Source: Thiocystis violacea (GTDB taxonomy: Bacteria; Pseudomonadota; Gammaproteobacteria; Chromatiales; Chromatiaceae). From it: a DNA stretch of 64,000 bases. Positions 1 through 8,696 of the stretch are shown piece after piece. The number at the start of each line of letters is the position of its first letter. Position 1 is the first letter of the stretch. Both the position numbers and the translations under genes were made by a program. The notes under the pieces were generated by a model that worked only from the letters and a program-made list of their open reading frames with translations, had not been told where the DNA came from and did no database searches. The stretch spans positions 20,592 through 84,591 of the forward strand of contig NZ_NRRF01000014.1 of NCBI RefSeq assembly GCF_016583565.1, in the 5' to 3' direction.

Positions 1-149
1 TCCAGCATGGGCTCTATCAGGGCATGGTCGGACCTTCGCTGCTCCTGGGCGGCCTGGTCTATTCGGTCTACCAGCACACCAGGGAGGAGCGCGAGGACCC
101 GCCGGAATCACCCGAGGTGAAGACGCGGGAGGAGGACCACCATGAATGA
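1..149 (+). CDS. hybA: HybA-like hydrogenase iron-sulfur subunit, C-terminal end (partial)
   Basis: Only the last 48 codons are inside the window; the frame runs in from the left edge and ends at a TGA at 147-149. The visible peptide has one hydrophobic segment (MVGPSLLLGGLVYSVY) followed by a charged, Glu/Lys-rich tail. This matches the C-terminal membrane anchor of HybA, the ferredoxin-type subunit that passes electrons from the hydrogenase small subunit to HybB. None of the iron-sulfur cysteines is visible, so the call rests on position before hybB-hybC-hybD and on the tail anchor. The stop overlaps the hybB start (ATGAATGA), which suggests translational coupling. Confidence 0.7.
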   Translation, partial: QHGLYQGMVGPSLLLGGLVYSVYQHTREEREDPPESPEVKTREEDHHE

Positions 150-1275
150 AGTCTATCGTCCGGTCGGTGGCAAGCTGCTCACCCGGCAGTTCTATTTCCT
201 GGCCGGTCTGGCCTTGATCGCCGCCTATTTCATCGTCCGTCGCTTCATCTTCGGCATCGGCGATGTGTCGAACCTCAACGACGGCTATCCCTGGGGACTC
301 TGGATCACCTATGACGTGGTCACGGGCACGGCGATCGCCTGCGGCGGCTATGCCATGGCCGTGGCTGTCTACGTCTTCAACAAGGGGCAGTTCCATCCCA
401 TGGTGCGGGCGGCGCTCCTGACCAGCGTCTTCGGCTACACCCTGGCGGGCGCCTCCATCGTCGTCGACGTCGGCCGCTACTGGCAGCTCTACAACGTCTT
501 CCTGCCGCAGCACGTCAACCTCAACTCCGTGATGCTGGAGGTGGCGCTCTGCGTGACCCTCTATACGCTGGTGCTGTGGATCGAGTTCTCGCCGGCGATC
601 CTGGAGGCGATGAAGGCCAACCGCGTCCTGCGCATGCTGCGGCATGTGCTGTTCTTCTTCATCGGGGTGGGCATCCTGCTGCCGACCATGCACCAGTCCT
701 CGCTCGGCTCGCTGCTGATCATCGCCGGGCACAAGGTCCATCCGCTCTGGCAGAGCAACATCATCCCGCTGCTCTTCCTCATCACGGCCATCACCATGGG
801 CTATGGCATGGTGGTCTTCGAATCGCTCTACGCCTCGGTCAATCTGGGCCGCAAGCTGGAGACGGAGCTGCTGGCCAAGGTCGCGGGGGTCATCCCCTGG
901 CTGCTGATCGCCTATCTGGTGCTGCGCATCGGCGACCTGGTGCTGACGGGGGATATTGCTGCCCTAGCCGAGCCCGGAAAGGCGCCCATCCTGTTCGCCG
1001 CCGAGATGGCGCTTTTCGTCTACGCCATCCTGAGCCTGCTCGGCAAAGAACGACGGATGCATCCGCGGCATCTCTTCTGGAGCGCGCTCGCGGTGGTCCT
1101 GGCCGGGGCGCTCTACCGGTTCGACGCCTTCATGATCGCCTACAACCCAGGACCCGGTTGGCACTACTTCCCGGCGGTCGGGGAGACGATGATCACCCTG
1201 GGGATCGTGGCGATCGAGGTCATGGCGTACCTCTTTTTCGTGAAGAAGACGCCGGTATTGAACGTGGAGCAGTGA
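142..1275 (+). CDS. hybB: HybB, NrfD-family integral membrane subunit of hydrogenase-2 type NiFe hydrogenase
   Basis: A 377-residue, very hydrophobic protein with about ten predicted membrane helices and no signal peptide, typical of the NrfD/HybB/PsrC family. HybB is the quinone-reactive membrane subunit that takes electrons from HybA and reduces the quinone pool, coupling periplasmic H2 oxidation to energy conservation. Recognisable family segments are the N-terminal YPWGLWITYDVVTGTA stretch and the Gly/Pro-rich end of the following helices. The start overlaps the hybA stop by 8 bases. The large-subunit gene follows after 147 bases that contain a long palindrome (1286-1358), which is unusual inside a hyb operon. 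The identification is firm from sequence and gene order. Confidence 0.93.
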   Translation: MNEVYRPVGGKLLTRQFYFLAGLALIAAYFIVRRFIFGIGDVSNLNDGYPWGLWITYDVVTGTAIACGGYAMAVAVYVFNKGQFHPMVRAALLTSVFGYTLAGASIVVDVGRYWQLYNVFLPQHVNLNSVMLEVALCVTLYTLVLWIEFSPAILEAMKANRVLRMLRHVLFFFIGVGILLPTMHQSSLGSLLIIAGHKVHPLWQSNIIPLLFLITAITMGYGMVVFESLYASVNLGRKLETELLAKVAGVIPWLLIAYLVLRIGDLVLTGDIAALAEPGKAPILFAAEMALFVYAILSLLGKERRMHPRHLFWSALAVVLAGALYRFDAFMIAYNPGPGWHYFPAVGETMITLGIVAIEVMAYLFFVKKTPVLNVEQ

Positions 1276-1285
1276 GAGGGAGTCC

Positions 1286-1358
1286 GTGGGAGCGGCGCCC
1301 CGCCGCGACGAGGCGGACCACAAGCGCCTGAGCCGTCGCGCCGGGGCGGCGCTCCCAC
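1286..1358. repeat. Long imperfect palindrome (REP-like element) between hybB and hybC
   Basis: Arms at 1286-1308 and 1336-1358 are reverse complements at 21 of 23 positions, separated by 27 bases. The outer end reads GTGGGAGCGGCGCCCCGCC. Sequences that begin GTGGGAGCGGC or GTAGGAGCGGC and end GCTCCCAC are common dispersed extragenic palindromes in gammaproteobacteria, so this is probably a REP-type element and not a hyb-specific operator. The transcript would form a very stable stem between hybB and hybC and could attenuate or stabilise part of the operon mRNA. Confidence 0.75.
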
Positions 1359-1422
1359 CTCCCGCCTGCCGCCAAGCTCCTGATGGGCTTGGGGCAATCC
1401 TCTACTTAGCGGAGCAAGTGCA

Positions 1423-3126
1423 GTGACGAGCAAACGTATCAGCGTAGACCCGGTGACTCGCATCGAAGGCCATTTGCGGGTCGATTGCGATATCAAGGAC
1501 GGCAAGGTGGTGGACGCCTGGTCCAGTGGGCAAATGTGGCGCGGTATCGAGACCATCCTCACCGGGCGCGACCCGCGCGACGCCTGGCTCTACACCCAGC
1601 GCATCTGCGGCGTCTGCACCACGGTGCATGCCATCGCCTCGGTGCGGGCGGTGGAGGACGCGCTCAAGCTGGAGATCCCGCTGAATGCCCAGCTGATCCG
1701 CAACCTCATCGTCGCGGCCCACGGCATCCATGATCACGTCGTGCACTTCTATCACCTCTCGGCACTCGACTGGGTCGACGTGGTCTCCGCCCTGCAGGCG
1801 GATCCCAAGGCGACCGAGACCCTGGCGCAGAGCCTCTCGGACTGGCCGAACAACAACGCGACCTACTTCGCCGCGGTGCAGGGGCGGGTCAAGAAGCTGG
1901 TTGAAAGCGGTCAGCTCGGTATCTTCGCGCACGGTTACTGGGGCCACGAGGCGATGAAGCTGCCGCCCGAGGCCAATCTGATGGCCGTCGCGCACTATCT
2001 GGAAGCGATGGAGTATCAGCGTAAATCCAACCAGATTACGGCGATCCTCGGCTCCAAGACCCCGCACATCCAGAACCTGGCGGTCGGCGGCGTGGCCAAT
2101 GCCATCAACCCGAACGACCAGTCCGCCCTCAACATGGAGCGCCTCGCCTACATCCAGACGCTGATGGCCGAGCTGGAGGGCTTCCTGCGCAAGGTCTATC
2201 TGCCGGACGTCATCGCCATCGCCGCCCTCTATGCCGATTGGCTGCCCTACGGGGCTGGTGTCATGAACTATCTGTCCGTCCCGGACTTCCCGCGCGACAC
2301 CAAGGGAACGGACTTCGGGATGCCCGGCGGTTACATTCCGGCCGCGAATCTGGATGCCTTCCAGGCCGTCAGCCACTTCGGCGACCCCTTCTTCGAGCAA
2401 AACGTCAAGGAGAGCATCAAGCACAGCTGGTATCAGGGCGACTGGACGCGCTCGCCCTACGAGGGCGAGACCGTGCCCGAATACACGGACTTCCAGGAGG
2501 ACGCCGCCTATTCCTGGGTCAAGTCGCCGACCTTCAACGACGAGCCGGCCCAGGTCGGACCGCTCGCCAACGTGCTGGCCATGGTCGCGGCCGGCCACGA
2601 AGGCACGCTCGGCTATCTCAACGACGCGGTGGCGCGCATCGGTGCCATCGCTGGTAAAGAGGTGCCGATGAGCGCGCTGCACTCATCCCTGGGGCGTCAC
2701 CTGGCGCGCTGCATCCGCACCCAGGTGCTCTACGACATGATGGTCGAGAACTACCATGCCCTGGTCGCCAACATCGCCAGCGGTGACGTGACCACCTTCA
2801 ATCGGCCGACCTTCCCCAAGGGCGAGCAGATGGGCTATGGCTTCCACGAGGCGCCGCGTGGCGTGCTCTCGCACTGGGTCGTGATCGAGAACGGCAAGAT
2901 CAAGAACTACCAGGCCGTGGTGCCCTCCACCTGGAACGCCGGCCCGCGCAACCAGAACGACGCGCGCGGTCCCTACGAGGCGTCGCTGATCGACAACCCC
3001 ATCCTCGACGAGGAGCGGCCGCTGGAGGTGCTGCGCACGGTGCATTCCTTCGACCCTTGTCTCGCCTGCGCCATCCATTTGCACGACAACGAACGGCGGG
3101 AGATCGTGCGTGTCAAGGCATTCTGA
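1423..3126 (+). CDS. hybC: HybC, NiFe hydrogenase large (catalytic) subunit, group 1 membrane-bound
   Basis: A 567-residue large subunit. The N-terminal active-site motif RICGVC gives Cys62 and Cys65, and the C-terminal motif DPCLACAIH gives Cys546 and Cys549; these four cysteines bind the NiFe(CN)2CO centre. Residues 553-567 after His552 form the 15-residue tail removed by the HybD endopeptidase once nickel is inserted. The opening ISVDPVTRIEGHLRVD closely resembles hydrogenase-2 HybC. The start is a GTG at 1423 with GGAG about 8 bases upstream; no ATG fits. The gene overlaps hybD by 17 bases. It oxidises H2 in the periplasm after Tat co-export with the small subunit, whose gene must lie left of the window. 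Confidence 0.97.
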   Translation: MTSKRISVDPVTRIEGHLRVDCDIKDGKVVDAWSSGQMWRGIETILTGRDPRDAWLYTQRICGVCTTVHAIASVRAVEDALKLEIPLNAQLIRNLIVAAHGIHDHVVHFYHLSALDWVDVVSALQADPKATETLAQSLSDWPNNNATYFAAVQGRVKKLVESGQLGIFAHGYWGHEAMKLPPEANLMAVAHYLEAMEYQRKSNQITAILGSKTPHIQNLAVGGVANAINPNDQSALNMERLAYIQTLMAELEGFLRKVYLPDVIAIAALYADWLPYGAGVMNYLSVPDFPRDTKGTDFGMPGGYIPAANLDAFQAVSHFGDPFFEQNVKESIKHSWYQGDWTRSPYEGETVPEYTDFQEDAAYSWVKSPTFNDEPAQVGPLANVLAMVAAGHEGTLGYLNDAVARIGAIAGKEVPMSALHSSLGRHLARCIRTQVLYDMMVENYHALVANIASGDVTTFNRPTFPKGEQMGYGFHEAPRGVLSHWVVIENGKIKNYQAVVPSTWNAGPRNQNDARGPYEASLIDNPILDEERPLEVLRTVHSFDPCLACAIHLHDNERREIVRVKAF

Positions 3127-3652
3127 GTCGGGCGGGGATGTCCTGCTGATCGGCTGGGGCAACATTCTGCTGAGCGATGAGGGCGTGGGTGTCCACGCCC
3201 TGCGCCGGCTCGAACGGGACTACCGCTACGCGCCCGAGGTTCAGCTGGTGGACGGCGGGACCTCGGGGCTGGATCTATTGCCGCTGTTCGGGGAATACCG
3301 GCGCATCCTCATGCTGGATGCGGTCGCCCTGGATGAGGCTCCGGGCGAGATCCGGGTGATTCGCGGCGCGGACATCCGCCGCCTGCTCACCCAGAAGCTC
3401 TCTGTGCACCACCTGGGCGTCTCCGATGTGCTCGCCGTCGCGGAGCTGCTGGACTACGCGCCCGAGGAGATCGTCCTGGTCGGCATCGTCCCCGAGCACC
3501 TGGAACTTGGGCTGGAGCTGTCACCGACGCTCGTCGCGCGTTTGCCAAGCTTCATTGAAACGACGCTGTCGATCTTGCGGGAATGGGGCGTGCGAGGCGA
3601 GCAGCGAGATGCATCCGAGATGCCCGCCGCGCCCTTGTCGCTCTTCTCGTGA
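3110..3652 (+). CDS. hybD: HybD-type hydrogenase maturation endopeptidase
   Basis: A 180-residue protein of the HybD/HupD/HyaD family (about 160-190 residues). The N-terminal block LLIGWGNILLSDEGVGVHAL is the family signature, and Glu24 in it is the expected nickel-sensing acidic residue. The later DGGTSGLDLLP and SVHHLGVSDVL segments match the second acidic ligand region and the histidine region. The protease cuts the HybC C-terminal peptide behind DPCLACAIH. The start is a GTG inside the hybC end (17-base overlap), so the two are probably coupled. It is the last gene of the operon in this direction; a perfect hairpin covers its stop codon. Confidence 0.93.
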   Translation: MSRHSESGGDVLLIGWGNILLSDEGVGVHALRRLERDYRYAPEVQLVDGGTSGLDLLPLFGEYRRILMLDAVALDEAPGEIRVIRGADIRRLLTQKLSVHHLGVSDVLAVAELLDYAPEEIVLVGIVPEHLELGLELSPTLVARLPSFIETTLSILREWGVRGEQRDASEMPAAPLSLFS

Positions 3653-3672
3653 CACCGCTCCGCGGTGTCACG
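3648..3672 (+). terminator. Hairpin at the end of the hyb operon
   Basis: A perfect 10-bp stem (CGTGACACCG / CGGTGTCACG) with loop CTCCG. It starts inside the last codons of hybD and includes its TGA stop. There is no T-run after it, so it is either a weak intrinsic terminator or a 3' mRNA-stabilising stem. The next gene is convergent, which fits a transcription end point here. Confidence 0.5.
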
Positions 3673-3734
3673 CGCCTCGACCGACAAAGAAGATCACTGC
3701 CCGCGTGACCTTCCGCAACCCGGCGTGAACAGGC

Positions 3735-4202
3735 TCATCCGAGCGCCGATTGGAGAAAGGCGCTCGCGATCCTATGCTGATGTCTGGCCTCATCCGTCTC
3801 TGAAGCCGTGTCGTCTTCCATCATGGCGCAGGTCACTGCCATGCGCGCATTCACAGCGGCTTTCCATGCCCGGTTCTGCTTGTCCGTCAGCATGTCGTCC
3901 GGTGTCAGCGCCGCTGCCGTGGCGGCGGCGACGAAGTGGTCGGCCTGAGCCATCCAGTCCGTGTCCTTGCCGCAGTCGGTATAGCTCTTGACCGCATAGG
4001 CCTTGGCCGCCCGATAGGCATCCTCCAGCTCGCCTGGCGTTATGGTTTCCCGCAGTCCCGTGGCGATGGCGCGATGCAGACGCTCGTCCCTGATCAGATG
4101 TTGCAGGTGCTCCGCGAACGTGCAACCCAGTCTACGCTGCTGTGCGGCGCTCAGCCCCTCAAGTGCCTGACGGAGATCCTGGTCGGTATCGATCTTGGCC
4201 AT
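3735..4202 (-). CDS. Hypothetical protein, Ala-rich helical, 155 aa
   Basis: I do not recognise this family. The frame is open from 4283, but the ATG at 4202 (MAKIDTDQDLRQALEG) has GAGGA nine bases upstream and is the better start. The product is soluble-looking, with no signal peptide or membrane segment. It is predicted mostly alpha-helical, with many Ala, Gln, Glu and Asp residues and a few cysteines that do not form a metal motif. It is convergent with the hyb operon and divergent from ppsR. A role in hydrogenase function is possible from position only and has no sequence support. Confidence 0.6.
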   Translation of the reverse strand: MAKIDTDQDLRQALEGLSAAQQRRLGCTFAEHLQHLIRDERLHRAIATGLRETITPGELEDAYRAAKAYAVKSYTDCGKDTDWMAQADHFVAAATAAALTPDDMLTDKQNRAWKAAVNARMAVTCAMMEDDTASETDEARHQHRIASAFLQSALG

Positions 4203-4446
4203 TGGCTGCTGTCCTCGGGCGAGTGGATGGGTCATCGCAGGTGCTCGCGAGCGCTGTGCGACGGGCGCTGGGCATATCACCAAATTCCACTATAGATCAC
4301 ATTGACATGAGTCACAGGTCGGCGTGGGCGGAAAGGGGATATGCTGAACCGACCTACGGCCGATACGTATCGGTTCGAGGCCCTGCGCCGGATCCGGCGG
4401 CACCGCCCGAGGACGTCGGCACCAACCACAGTCAGCAAGAGACCAC

Positions 4447-5304
4447 ATGAACCGCACTGTCTTTTTCGTCTCCGAGAGTACGGGGATCACCGCCGAGACC
4501 CTGGGCCACAGTCTGCTCTCTCAGTTCGATACGGTGGATTTCGAGCAAGTCTACATGCCCTACATCAACACCGAGCTGCGCGCCAAGGCGCTGACTCAGC
4601 GGATGCAAGAGGCGGCGGACCGCGACGGTGCTCGGCCGATCGTTTTCGCGACCATGCTCAACAATCAGATCCGCGACATCCTCAAGGGCGGCAACTGTTT
4701 CTACATGGAGCTGTTCGAGGTCTTCGTCGATCCGCTGTCCGCCGAGCTGGGCGTGCCGCCGAGCCTGCAGTCAGGCCGCAGCCACGCCATCACCAAACCC
4801 AGCTACTACACCAAGCGGATCGAGGCGATCAATTTCGCCATGGCCAACGACGACGGCATCCGGCCCGACAACTTCCATCGCGCCGATGTGGTCTTGACCG
4901 GGGTTTCGCGTTCCGGCAAGACGCCAACCTGCCTCTATCTAGCGATGCACTACGGTCTGCGCTCGGCGAACTATCCGATTACGGAAGAGGACTTCGAGCG
5001 CGGAGACGTGCCTCAGCTCCTCTACGACTGTCGGCACAAGCTCTTCGCCCTCACCATCGACCCCCAGCGGCTGCAGCTGATTCGCGAGGAACGGCGACCG
5101 GGTAGCCCCTACGCCTCGCTCAAGCGCTGCCAGGATGACATCCGCATGGCGCACCAGATCTACAAACGCCTGCAGGTGCCGGTGCTCAATACCACCACGC
5201 AATCCATCGAGGAGATTTCCTCGCAGATCATCAAGGCGCTGAAGGAGACGCAGGAAGGTCGGCCGATGGCGGTCGCTGAATTCGGCGGTGCTGCCGGACG
5301 ATAA
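4447..5304 (+). CDS. ppsR: PpsR, PEP synthase regulatory protein (bifunctional kinase/phosphorylase)
   Basis: A 285-residue protein of the DUF299 family; the E. coli PpsR has 277. The start MNRTVFFVSESTGITAETLG and the P-loop GVSRSGKT (residues 152-159) are diagnostic. The enzyme uses ADP to phosphorylate a threonine of phosphoenolpyruvate synthase and inactivates it, and reverses this by Pi-dependent dephosphorylation, so it controls entry of pyruvate into gluconeogenesis. That is relevant to an autotroph or photoheterotroph. ppsA is not adjacent. The upstream 240 bases separate it from a divergent gene and presumably hold its promoter. Confidence 0.95.
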   Translation: MNRTVFFVSESTGITAETLGHSLLSQFDTVDFEQVYMPYINTELRAKALTQRMQEAADRDGARPIVFATMLNNQIRDILKGGNCFYMELFEVFVDPLSAELGVPPSLQSGRSHAITKPSYYTKRIEAINFAMANDDGIRPDNFHRADVVLTGVSRSGKTPTCLYLAMHYGLRSANYPITEEDFERGDVPQLLYDCRHKLFALTIDPQRLQLIREERRPGSPYASLKRCQDDIRMAHQIYKRLQVPVLNTTTQSIEEISSQIIKALKETQEGRPMAVAEFGGAAGR

Positions 5305-5454
5305 GCCTCCAAGAGGCGGACGGCCCCGGCTGCCTCCCCAGTCAGAGATGCCTGCGGCGGTCGGATGAGCCGCGATTCCGCGCCATGGCTTGAGTCTGGC
5401 CGCGCGAAGCCGGCGTTGCGTTGCAAGGGCGCTGCATTCAGAGACCGAACGAAA

Positions 5455-5476
5455 CAGGGCCGGCGAGCCGGCCCTG
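5455..5476 (-). terminator. Hairpin downstream of the sulfur globule gene
   Basis: A perfect 9-bp GC stem (CAGGGCCGG / CCGGCCCTG) with loop CGAG. On the minus strand it lies 40 bases after the sulfur globule gene stop and is followed by GTTTCG, a short T-run. It could also end the convergent ppsR transcript. The call is from structure only. Confidence 0.5.
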
Positions 5477-5516
5477 CGAGCGCCTGAATCAGGAGGGAGC
5501 GCCTCCGGTCACGGCG

Positions 5517-5852
5517 CTATTTCTCGGCAGCGGAGCTTGTCGGGGCCGCGGGAGCGACTGGCGCCGCTGCATAGGGATAGCCGTAGCCGCCCCATGGATA
5601 GCCTGCGCCGCCCCAGCCAGGATACCCTCCCCAACCGGGGTAACCACCCCAGCCCGGATAACCGCCCCAGCCGTAGCCTGGATAGCCGCCCCATCCATAA
5701 CCCGGGTACCCACCCCACCAGGGTCCGCCGTGCCAGGGGCCGCCGTACCAGGGTCCGCCCCAAGATCCCCAGAAGGCATTCGCGGGCAAGGTTGCGAGTG
5801 AAGTTGCGCCAGCAAGTGTCAGACTGGCCGTGGTCAAGAGCAGTCGCTTCAT
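5517..5852 (-). CDS. Sulfur globule envelope protein (SgpA/B/C family)
   Basis: Codes for 111 residues. The first 26 are a clear signal peptide ending ANA before FWG. The mature 85 residues are almost only Gly, Tyr, Trp and Pro in short tandem units: GGYPGYGW twice, then GGYPGW three times, ending in an Ala/Pro-rich tail. Chromatiaceae sulfur globule proteins are small exported Gly/aromatic-rich proteins of this kind that form the coat of periplasmic sulfur globules made during sulfide and thiosulfate oxidation. The frame is open from 5876, but the ATG at 5852 has GAGAGG at suitable spacing and begins the signal peptide. It is a single-gene unit here. Which Sgp paralogue it is cannot be decided. 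Confidence 0.82.
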   Translation of the reverse strand: MKRLLLTTASLTLAGATSLATLPANAFWGSWGGPWYGGPWHGGPWWGGYPGYGWGGYPGYGWGGYPGWGGYPGWGGYPGWGGAGYPWGGYGYPYAAAPVAPAAPTSSAAEK

Positions 5853-5884
5853 TGTTGTGCCTCTCTCGTAACGCATGAGGGTGT

Positions 5885-5898
5885 CGGGGAAATCCCCG
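5885..5898 (-). promoter_or_regulatory. Short palindrome in the leader of the sulfur globule gene
   Basis: CGGGGAAATCCCCG has 6-bp arms around a 2-base centre and lies 33 bases upstream of the start codon. It could be an operator half-site pair or a 5'-leader hairpin. No regulator is identified; this is seen only as dyad symmetry. Confidence 0.3.
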
Positions 5899-5899
5899 G

Positions 5900-6417
5900 A
5901 GAAAGTCTAGCCAGGATGGCGGTGGCGGCAAGTGTTTTCTGGAGCATTTCGGTCTGGGCTCGCCCGCCTGAGTAACCAGGACGCGTGGGACGCGGCCGAG
6001 ACGTCCCTGCCCGGGCGAGCAGCTGGCCGTCGTCGAGGAAGAAGGCGAGTTCCGTGCGGAGATCGGTCGCCGCCTAGACGCACTGGTTGAGCGCGAGGAC
6101 GAGCGCGCTCTGGCGTCGCGCGGCGCTGGCGATCCCGAGCGCGGTGCTCGAGCCGCAGAGGCGTCCCCATAGCAGCCGCTCGCCGGTGCGCTGCGGCAAG
6201 GACGGATCGCCGCGACTAGCGAGTAGAGCTGGGCCTTCGCCGCCGCGTGCATCGTGCCGCTCGTGCGAAATCGCGTTGTCGCCATGCAGCCAGCCATCTG
6301 AGACTCGAGGGATGACTCCCGCAGCTTGACGGTGCCCACGTCTTCGGCGATCTGGGCGACCCCTCCACGGATATGGCGCAGGTGCTCGAGAATCAGATTT
6401 TCCGAGTTTTCAATCAT
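5900..6417 (-). pseudogene. Degenerate small gene (MIENSENLILEHLRHIRG-type start)
   Basis: A start at 6417 gives MIENSENLILEHLRHIRG followed by VAQIAEDVGTVK. This resembles the opening of small coiled-coil hypothetical proteins often found with mobile or toxin-antitoxin genes. The frame stays open much further, but its later part is Arg/Ser/Pro-rich low-complexity sequence like an out-of-frame read. In another minus frame near 6010-6120 a coherent stretch appears (ALVLALNQCV, an in-frame stop, then AATDLRTELAFFLDDGQL), which suggests several frameshifts and a stop or a second broken gene. I treat the region as decayed. Confidence 0.4.
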
Positions 6418-6899
6418 AAACCTTCCCCGACAGCCATCGAATCGGAAGTACAGCGCCCTAGATCGGCCATTCCGCCGTCCACTTTGATGTCTGAAGCCTA
6501 CCGGCAGACACCCCAAGAACTCGCCGGCTGAGCGTTCTCGCGGATGTCTGGATTCACGCTCGGTCACCCCAAGGCGGGCTATCGCTTGCAGCCTTCCAGC
6601 GGGCTAAGGAACCCGGCGCGCGTGGCCATAGAAGATCGGTGAGGGAAACGGGAAACAGGGTACGGCGTGCCATCAAATCGCCCACTCAACTGTGACGCTC
6701 AAGCCAAATGAGAGGGATGCCATCGGGAACGACGGAACGGTATTCTGGCGCTCACTCAGGACCACTCGTACTTGCGGCACGTGATACGATTGCCCTCGCA
6801 GTATGCGATTGATTAGGAGCGACGAAGAAATAGGCTCTCAATCGGATCGCCTATACGTTGTCGCTCACGCGTTACCATGCCAACTCGGGGAGCTTAGAG
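6418..6899. other. Intergenic region, no gene seen
   Basis: About 480 bases between the decayed gene and the beta-propeller gene. No convincing reading frame on either strand, and no strong hairpin or promoter. The stretch just before the next gene is less GC-rich than the surroundings and presumably carries its promoter; GGGGAG lies 7-8 bases before the ATG at 6900. Confidence 0.5.
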
Positions 6900-8696
6900 A
6901 TGCCAGTCAGACGAAAATGCGTCTATGCCTATTCTTGGATCTACCTCTTATCAGCCTTGGTCTTCCCCGCCAGCCCTGGAATGGCATTCAGTTTCGTTGC
7001 AAGTTATGATGTGCTCTTCGATGGGTGGGACATCTATGACACGGGCGGCGATGATGCCAATTTCAACATATCCGTTGCGCGATTGAGTGGCGACGGTTCT
7101 CGCATCGCATTCGCCGGCCACGTGAGATATCCCAGCACTTATACCACCGACTATCGGCTGTATATTGTCGACTTCGATGGCTCCAATCTCTTGGAGATCC
7201 CACTTCCAGTCGATCCTGATCCCATGCGGGTCTACGATATTGCGATCAACGAAGATGGTTCGCGGTTCTTTTTCATGACGCCGTGGTATCAGCATCGCAT
7301 CTACAGGGTAGACGTCTCGCAGGGTCCGGTGGATCCGCAAGTCACACAGATCGCGGATCTTCTCGGCCTACACAACAAAGAAATCGCTTCTGCCATCAAG
7401 ACGACGGCTGCCGGCGATTGGGTCTACTACACGGATTGGGAGTACCAAGTCGGAACCGGCGATCTCTTGAGATTGTCCTGGGAAGGCGGTCTTCCAGAAG
7501 TCGTCATCGATGACACAGCGGTACCGATAGAGGAGGCCGGCGTGGGGTGGCAGGTACGTGATTTCGATATCTCGGACGATGGTAGCGCGATCGTCTTTTC
7601 GCTCGAGGGCTACTGGGATACCCAGGGTGTCCGTCACGATCGCTGGTTTGGTTGGCTTTCCCTCGATTCAACAGGCTTCCACCAGCTTACTCCCATCGAC
7701 AAGGCAGGAGAGACTCCCGGTGTCATCTCGGGTGATGGCTCTAAGATCGTCTTCAGCGACAGCTCGAACAGCTACAAGTACCTTTCGGTGGATACCGGCG
7801 GCGCCACGCCTGTCGAGATCGAGGACAAGGGCTATAATTTTGCTGGCGCATCGCTGAATCAGCGTGGCACAAGGTTGTTTTATGCGGATCATTTGGCTCG
7901 TTCGGGCCGCATCGCTAATACCGACGGTCGGGGTGGCGAGCCGATCCTTCCCGATTCGGACGTAAACGCGATCAGGCTCGAAGTGAACGCCGATGCCCAG
8001 TTCAGCAGCGACGGCCAACGTGTCGCATTCATCAGCCGGGTGCCTACTGGTCCATGGACCGAGGAGCCGCTGCGTCTCTATGCAGGAATCTTCAATGATC
8101 GCCGATGGGCGAGCGCGGGTCCGGCAATCGCGGACATCGCGTTCAGTCCGCCGTTCATCGGGGAAGACATCAATGCACAGGTTCTGTTGACCTCGAGCGC
8201 CACGGCGGGCGTTGGCGGAGTGGAACGCGTCTCGCTCGATAGCATCGTGAACGGACGTTACTACGGGAGTTCTCCGTGGGAAGACTTCTCTTACGGCTTC
8301 CTCCACCACCCGGTGGACGACGGGGTCCATCCAGATGTGACAGCCGGGGACGGCATCTACTCGGCGGTCACGAGCAAGAATCCGGACTATGCCGGCAGTC
8401 CTCTCTATCGCATCACCGCGCGGGTCGGGTTCATGGATAGCGTCGGCAACGTGGCGGTCGCCGACAGGACGTTGTGGGCGGCCTCTGACTTTTGCTCGGG
8501 CGATGACGTGAGCCTGACTGATCATGACTTTCTGCCCCAGACGTATTCCATCTGTGTTGGAGGCAGCACGATGAGTCTGGGCTCGGCCGTGCAGGTTCTC
8601 GCAGGTGCGAGTGTCGTCGTGAGCGCTCCTCGGACCCTGCTGCGCGCCGGGTTCCGGGGTTGGCCTGGTGCGGCGCTCCAGATCCTCGTTCCCTAG
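6900..8696 (+). CDS. Secreted beta-propeller (PD40/WD40-like) protein of unknown function
   Basis: 598 residues from the ATG at 6900, chosen over 6858 because GGGGAG precedes it and it begins a signal peptide (hydrophobic YLLSALVFPASP, likely cut after GMA). The body has repeated blade-like segments such as LSGDGSRIAFAGHV, INEDGSRFFFMTP, ISDDGSAIVFSLEG, ISGDGSKIVFSD and FSSDGQRVAFISR, the pattern of TolB-type PD40 propeller repeats. After the propeller comes a beta-sandwich-like segment with DDGVHPDVTAGDGIYSA, as in many bacterial surface proteins. The end lacks a recognised sorting tail. No enzyme motif is visible. It stands alone, with codon and base usage less GC-rich than its neighbours, so it may be acquired. 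Confidence 0.75.
   Translation: MPVRRKCVYAYSWIYLLSALVFPASPGMAFSFVASYDVLFDGWDIYDTGGDDANFNISVARLSGDGSRIAFAGHVRYPSTYTTDYRLYIVDFDGSNLLEIPLPVDPDPMRVYDIAINEDGSRFFFMTPWYQHRIYRVDVSQGPVDPQVTQIADLLGLHNKEIASAIKTTAAGDWVYYTDWEYQVGTGDLLRLSWEGGLPEVVIDDTAVPIEEAGVGWQVRDFDISDDGSAIVFSLEGYWDTQGVRHDRWFGWLSLDSTGFHQLTPIDKAGETPGVISGDGSKIVFSDSSNSYKYLSVDTGGATPVEIEDKGYNFAGASLNQRGTRLFYADHLARSGRIANTDGRGGEPILPDSDVNAIRLEVNADAQFSSDGQRVAFISRVPTGPWTEEPLRLYAGIFNDRRWASAGPAIADIAFSPPFIGEDINAQVLLTSSATAGVGGVERVSLDSIVNGRYYGSSPWEDFSYGFLHHPVDDGVHPDVTAGDGIYSAVTSKNPDYAGSPLYRITARVGFMDSVGNVAVADRTLWAASDFCSGDDVSLTDHDFLPQTYSICVGGSTMSLGSAVQVLAGASVVVSAPRTLLRAGFRGWPGAALQILVP

Noticed and set aside
3110..3180. Programmed frameshift between hybC and hybD
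   Set aside because: hybD has its own GTG start inside the hybC end; the normal HybC C-terminal tail is complete, so a plain overlap explains it.
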